Shown here piece by piece: positions 60,235 to 64,000 of a stretch of DNA of 64,000 nt. A program made the translations under genes and the position numbers. Below the pieces are notes generated by a model, which was not told the origin of the DNA, made no database searches, and was given only the letters and a program-made list of their open reading frames with translations. The stretch spans positions 1,922,001 to 1,986,000 of the forward strand of contig CP085689.1 of assembly GCA_020683205.1 (NCBI GenBank). The letters run 5' to 3'. How positions within the stretch are numbered: the stretch's first letter is position 1; each line of letters starts with the position of its first letter. The DNA comes from Lentisphaerae bacterium WC36 (GTDB taxonomy: Bacteria > Verrucomicrobiota > Lentisphaeria > Victivallales > SZUA-371).

Positions 60235-60798
60235 AGATTTCTAACGCTAAATTTCGTGAGATTTCGAAGTATTTTGTTCACGATATTGAAACATCAAAAA
60301 TTGCTGAATTAACGAACCAGTATCAACAAGATTTTGAAGGCTTTTCGATTAATAATTATTGACGTCTGCAAGCAAGAAAGCACTTTTACTAATGGTAGTA
60401 TTGAACTTGATGAAAGCTATTTTGAAGCTCATATTGTGCATGGAAATTAGAGATCGCGGAACACGAGGCAAAAGCATTGTTTTAGGTATGATTAAGCGTA
60501 GTGGAGACTGTTTACGCCAGCAACTTTATCCAATAATAAGCAAGAAAATTACTAAAAATGCGACAATTTACACCGATTCTTTCAGAACTTACGACGGATT
60601 CGTTAACCTTGGCTATCGGGTAAAATTTGCAAAGGGACACAATTACATCAATTTTGGGGTCTTGCCAAAACTAGGTTTGCTCGTTTTAGAGGCATTTCTA
60701 AAAATACATTTTATTTACACTTAAAAGAATGTGAATTCAAATTCAATTATAGACATGAAAATATCTATAAATTTTTAATTAATTCATTAATCATTTAG
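60235..60798 (+). pseudogene. Decayed IS1595-family transposase
   Basis: Fragments of one transposase are spread over three frames: KISNAKFREISKYFVHDIE, then IELDESYFEAHIVHG, then RDRGTRGKSIVLGMIKRSGD through TIYTDSFRTYDGFVNLGYR, then FWGLAKTRFARFRGISKNTF and LHLKECEFKFNYRHENIYKF ending at TAG 60798. At least two frameshifts, an in-frame TGA near 60360 and a small deletion before FWGLAK have destroyed it. The order and motifs fit the IS1016/IS1595 group, with the first Asp in ELDESYF and the second in YTDSFRTYDG. I could not identify terminal inverted repeats, so element ends are unknown. Confidence 0.85.
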
Positions 60799-60881
60799 TC
60801 AGCATACTTAGGTTTATTTTTTGATTATTGCATAACACACAAGCTATTAACTTATATTAACATCAAGCTGTAATAAATCAT

Positions 60882-60912
60882 AAAAAAGCGCCGTTAGTTC
60901 TTATAATGGCGC
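60882..60912 (-). terminator. Intrinsic terminator of the M32 carboxypeptidase gene
   Basis: On the minus strand GCGCC (60908-60912) and GGCGC (60888-60892) form the base of a stem extended by TTA/TAA with one mismatch, followed by six T. Confidence 0.75.
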
Positions 60913-60958
60913 AAAATTTTTCATTGCAGTTTTTTAATTTTAAAAAAATAGAAATAGA

Positions 60959-62476
60959 TTAAATCATAGAATTTATTTCTTCGTATTTATTACTTAAATA
61001 ATTAATATAAAATGATTCATCTATTTTTGAGTTGAAGATTTTTTTCATTAATTCATTTGGAGTAAATTTAGCTCCATGACAATGAAGAGTTTCTTTCAAA
61101 TAATTACGCAGTGGCAATAAATTTCCTTGTGAAATTTTAGCATCTAAATTATCTAAACTACTTTTTGCTTTATCAAAAAACATGGCTGAAATCATATTAC
61201 CTAACGCATAAGTTGGGAAATAACCAATAATTCCACATGACCAATGAACATCTTGAAGAACTCCATTAGCATCAGAGTCTGGAGTAACACCCAAATATTC
61301 TTGCATTTTACAATTCCAAACATCTGGTAAGTCACTAACCTGAATCTCTCCATTTAAGAGAGCAATTTCAAGCTCTAAACGCAACATAATATGAAGATTA
61401 TAAGTCACTTCATCCGCCTCAACACGAATCAATGATGGCTCTACTTTGTTAATGGCTCGATAAAAATTATTGATTGAAACATTACCTAATTGACTAGGAA
61501 AAATTGCTTGTAAAATAGGGTAATAATGATGCCAAAACGACAATGAACGCCCAACCATATTTTCCCATAACCGTGATTGCGATTCATGAATTGCCAACGA
61601 TGCTCCCGTCCCTAACGATGTGCGCTGAAGATTTCTAGCAACTCCTTGCTCATAAAGAGCATGACCACCCTCATGAATTGAGCTAAAAAGTCCACTCATA
61701 AAGTTATTACTATGAATTCGTGTAGTAATTCGCACATCACCTAGTCCAAATGTTGTAGTAAAAGGGTGTGCAGCCTTATCCTGACGCCCACTTTTCCAAT
61801 CATATCCCATATCAGTTAAAACTTTTACGCCAAAATCCCATTGTTTTTTTTCATCAAAATTTTGAAATAAAAATGAATCGTCAATCGGATTACGCTTGTA
61901 ATCTTCTTGAATTTTCTGAATCAATGCAATTTGCTGCGGCTTAATTATATTAAAAATATCTTGTACTGTCTTGGTTGCCATTTCAGGCTCAAATTCATCT
62001 AATAATGGATCATAAATACAGTCAAAAGGACTATGGCATTTTGCCATTTGTTTTCTTAATTCAAATATTTCACTCAAACTTTCCTCAAAAATATTAAATT
62101 CATTTTCATGACGTGCCCGTTCCCATTTATGCTGACCAATTGCTGTAGCTTGCGAAAACCTCCCAATTAAATCGGCAGGAATTTTAGTCTTCTGTTCATA
62201 ATCACGTTGCATGACTTTAATTAAACAAAACTCATAACTTTCTGGATCTAAATCTTTTTGAAAATTACTTAGTTTATCCAATAAATTCCCCAATTGGTTA
62301 CTGGTAGCTTCCTGATGTGAAATGGTACTAAGCGTACCAATTTGCTCAGCTCTTTCTGCAGCTCCTTCCTGAGGCATATTAGTTTGCTGATCCCATTCTA
62401 ACAGAAAAATTGCACTATTAATATCGCTTATTTTATTGGCTATTTGCTGTAATTTATCATAATCTTTTTGAAACAT
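60959..62476 (-). CDS. M32 metallocarboxypeptidase (Taq-type)
   Basis: A zinc carboxypeptidase of 505 residues that removes C-terminal amino acids. The zinc motif is His268-Glu-Gly-Gly-His272 with the third ligand Glu298 in IHESQSRLWENMVGR. Family blocks include DQQTNMPQEGAAER, HPFTTTFGLGDVRITTR and the C-terminal DVHWSCGIIGYFPTYALGNM. There is no signal peptide, so it acts in the cytoplasm. AAAGGAGAG lies 5 bases before the ATG. It begins 19 bases after rsmE on the same strand. Confidence 0.95.
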   Translation of the reverse strand: MFQKDYDKLQQIANKISDINSAIFLLEWDQQTNMPQEGAAERAEQIGTLSTISHQEATSNQLGNLLDKLSNFQKDLDPESYEFCLIKVMQRDYEQKTKIPADLIGRFSQATAIGQHKWERARHENEFNIFEESLSEIFELRKQMAKCHSPFDCIYDPLLDEFEPEMATKTVQDIFNIIKPQQIALIQKIQEDYKRNPIDDSFLFQNFDEKKQWDFGVKVLTDMGYDWKSGRQDKAAHPFTTTFGLGDVRITTRIHSNNFMSGLFSSIHEGGHALYEQGVARNLQRTSLGTGASLAIHESQSRLWENMVGRSLSFWHHYYPILQAIFPSQLGNVSINNFYRAINKVEPSLIRVEADEVTYNLHIMLRLELEIALLNGEIQVSDLPDVWNCKMQEYLGVTPDSDANGVLQDVHWSCGIIGYFPTYALGNMISAMFFDKAKSSLDNLDAKISQGNLLPLRNYLKETLHCHGAKFTPNELMKKIFNSKIDESFYINYLSNKYEEINSMI

Positions 62477-62495
62477 TTTTCTCTCCTTTTGACAA

Positions 62496-63245
62496 TTATA
62501 AAAAATTTCCTAGTGCAGTCATTACCGCATACTCTGTTCGTAAAATTCTCGTACTCAAACTACATATATCACAACCAGCTTCAACTATTTTATCAACTTC
62601 ATAATCTGTAAATCCGCCTTCTGGTCCAAAAATTAAAATATTTTCATCAAATTTTAAATCATTACTCTCATAGCAAAAATCCGTTAATTTTGAATAATTT
62701 CCTGGGTGCATAATTATCGCACGAATGCTTTTATCATTAAATTTTTGATTGACCATCAAACTTAATTCATCTTCAACAAATGGTTTAAAACGCCTTTTAA
62801 ATTCAATTTTCGGAAATACAGTGTCAACCCCTTGCTCCAAACCTAAAATGATTTGTTCAGTTAATTTTTCTGCCTCTAGAAGTGGACTTTGCCAATAACT
62901 TTTTTCCACCTTCCAGCTTTCAATAAAAATAAATTTTTTAACGCCAAAACTAACGGCACTTTGTAGTACTTTCTTTAAAGTCTTAGGTCGTTGTAACGCA
63001 ATAATTAATGTCACATTGCTCGGCTCTGGAGGGTCATTTTTAGGGATAAAACTAAACTCAATTTTATCATTGGTCACATTCAAAACACGCGCTTCACCGA
63101 TTTTACCATTAATGACGCCAGCCTTTAAAACATCTCCTACTTGTGCTCGATGCACGTTAAAAATATGCTCGGCACGTCGACCTTGCAAACAAACATAATT
63201 TGACTCTAAGGTCATTTCTTCTGGATAAAATAAAATTAAATTCAT
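62496..63245 (-). CDS. rsmE: 16S rRNA m3U1498 methyltransferase RsmE
   Basis: RsmE methylates N3 of U1498 in 16S rRNA with SAM. The 249-residue protein has the N-terminal PUA-like domain (RRAEHIFNVHRAQVGDVLKAG) and a SPOUT C-terminal knot with ILIFGPEGGFTDYE and LSTRILRTEYAVMTAL. It is followed 19 bases later by the M32 gene. The upstream side is 90 bases from the thioesterase gene. Confidence 0.95.
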   Translation of the reverse strand: MNLILFYPEEMTLESNYVCLQGRRAEHIFNVHRAQVGDVLKAGVINGKIGEARVLNVTNDKIEFSFIPKNDPPEPSNVTLIIALQRPKTLKKVLQSAVSFGVKKFIFIESWKVEKSYWQSPLLEAEKLTEQIILGLEQGVDTVFPKIEFKRRFKPFVEDELSLMVNQKFNDKSIRAIIMHPGNYSKLTDFCYESNDLKFDENILIFGPEGGFTDYEVDKIVEAGCDICSLSTRILRTEYAVMTALGNFL

Positions 63246-63334
63246 CTCTTTGCTTTGTGGTTTATAATGATTATTATTGAAAAAATAGCTTATTACATTA
63301 AAAATTAGTAAAAAATATTATCTTTTTATAATAA

Positions 63335-63766
63335 CTAATTCAACTGAAAATTTTCTTCAAAATTTTTTGGACAACGCATGATGCGACGACGTTTATAATC
63401 AAAAAATGCCATAGTACTAACTGCCTCTGCAACAACATTATTTGTCGCAACATTAACAACTTTATAGACGATATCAAACTTTGTCTTGCCAACATCAATA
63501 ATTGTTACAAATATTTCAAATTTATCTGCGTATAAACCTTCTGCCTTGTAGTCAACCTGAATATTTAACATAATCAAACCAGCACCACAACAGTCTAATT
63601 CTGTAGAATGATTATATTTATTTAAAAATCTTAAGCGTGCTTCATGAAGCAAACCTAAAAGTGCGTCATTACCAAGGTGCCCCCCATAATTTATATCAGT
63701 AATACGCACATTTAAATAAGTTGAAAACATAAAATTTTCAACTAATGGAATATTAATTTTTGCCAT
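63335..63766 (-). CDS. Acyl-CoA thioesterase, 4HBT hot-dog fold
   Basis: A 143-residue hot-dog-fold thioesterase of the YbgC/4HBT type. VRITDINYGGHLGNDALLGLLHEARLRF holds the Asp and Gly-Gly-His substrate loop. YKAEGLYADKFEIFVT and the conserved AFFDYKRRRIMRCP end the domain. Start at ATG 63766, with GAGG just upstream and 14 bases inside the carbonic anhydrase gene, so translation is coupled. The acyl substrate is unknown. Confidence 0.88.
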   Translation of the reverse strand: MAKINIPLVENFMFSTYLNVRITDINYGGHLGNDALLGLLHEARLRFLNKYNHSTELDCCGAGLIMLNIQVDYKAEGLYADKFEIFVTIIDVGKTKFDIVYKVVNVATNNVVAEAVSTMAFFDYKRRRIMRCPKNFEENFQLN

Positions 63767-64000
63767 AATCCTCAAACTCTGCAATTTTGTTCAAAACAGC
63801 ATCAATATCAGAAATTTCTTCTAATTGTTTATTATTAGTAATTTCAACTTGAAAATCTTTTAATAAACCTGTTTCTAAATCGTAAATAAAGGCATGAACT
63901 GCAACATGTTGACCTCGTGCCCAAGCATTCTGTATAACACTGGTTTTACAACAATTTTTCAACTGTTCAAACACATTTAATTCACATAATTTAGCGAAAC
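63753..64000 (-). CDS. Beta-class carbonic anhydrase, C-terminal part (cut by window end)
   Basis: The reading frame continues open to the right edge of the window, so the N-terminal part lies outside. The visible end reads FAKLCELNVFEQL, then SVIQNAWARGQ and VAVHAFIYDLETGLLKDF. This is the characteristic C-terminus of Can-type beta carbonic anhydrases, which hydrate CO2. The zinc ligands (Cys, His, Cys) are in the missing part. An internal GTG at 63974 is not a real start. Confidence 0.85.
   Translation of the reverse strand, partial: FAKLCELNVFEQLKNCCKTSVIQNAWARGQHVAVHAFIYDLETGLLKDFQVEITNNKQLEEISDIDAVLNKIAEFEDYGKN

Noticed and set aside
1-64000. CRISPR array, rRNA operon, prophage or toxin-antitoxin module
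   Set aside because: No regularly spaced direct repeats, no rRNA sequence, no capsid or terminase genes and no convincing toxin-antitoxin pair were seen on either strand.

Overview
This window is AT-rich chromosomal DNA from a free-living bacterium, most likely a member of the PVC superphylum close to Lentisphaerota. The assignment is inferred from gene content only. The clues are an exosortase-associated TIGR04073 protein, a secreted FGly-type sulfatase, a lipoprotein of the DUF2961/GH172 glycosidase family, a PurS-PurL fusion, a sigma-54-type promoter in front of flagellar chaperone genes, and group B/C-type [FeFe]-hydrogenase genes that point to fermentative anaerobic life. TGG is used for Trp and TGA as a stop, so the standard bacterial code applies. 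No rRNA, CRISPR array or prophage was seen.

Layout. 0-4 kb: a TruC-type tRNA pseudouridine synthase, then an EIIA-CBS protein paired with an NhaD/ArsB-type antiporter. 4-10 kb: a GH172 lipoprotein, a 59-aa small protein, and a minus-strand operon queF-argJ-argB ending in a radical-SAM/MnmD fusion that probably makes mnm5U in tRNA. 10-20 kb: a TIGR04073 protein, a sulfatase, an acetyltransferase, glycyl-tRNA synthetase, a primary-type sigma factor, a 959-residue DUF349 protein and YhbY. 20-26 kb: a small membrane-protein gene broken by an in-frame TGA, an SrkA-like kinase, a Deg-type protease, an SH3 protein, xerC and thiE.

26.5-30.9 kb: a six-gene plus-strand cluster behind a sigma-54-type promoter. 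It holds a MAF (DUF115) flagellin glycosyltransferase homologue, FliS, a FliT-like protein and three unrecognised proteins. 31-37 kb: two identical tandem tRNA-Arg(ACG) genes, a K+ channel, a second sigma factor and purL. The purL flanks carry several strong hairpins. 37-45 kb: a PstS-like protein, bioD, a lipid A-type acyltransferase, rpe, a SOUL lipoprotein and a secreted NPCBM-TIM-barrel glycosidase.

45.4-50.3 kb: a tightly overlapping five-gene hydrogenase operon. It contains a catalytic [FeFe]-hydrogenase, a sensory PAS-bearing [FeFe]-hydrogenase homologue, a SpoIIE-type phosphatase and two [2Fe-2S] thioredoxin-fold proteins. A 152-bp palindromic element abuts its last stop codon. 50.6-53.1 kb: a small membrane protein and three unrecognised exported proteins. 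53-64 kb: housekeeping genes (nnr, an ABC ATPase, tyrA, a peroxiredoxin, a Tsp-type protease, an M32 carboxypeptidase, rsmE, a thioesterase and the end of a beta-carbonic anhydrase gene). This last region also contains a decayed IS1595-family transposase.

The best candidates for new biology are the MnmL-MnmD fusion, the sensory and catalytic hydrogenase operon, the 152-bp palindrome at its end, the unknown proteins of the flagellar chaperone cluster, and the TGA-interrupted membrane protein.
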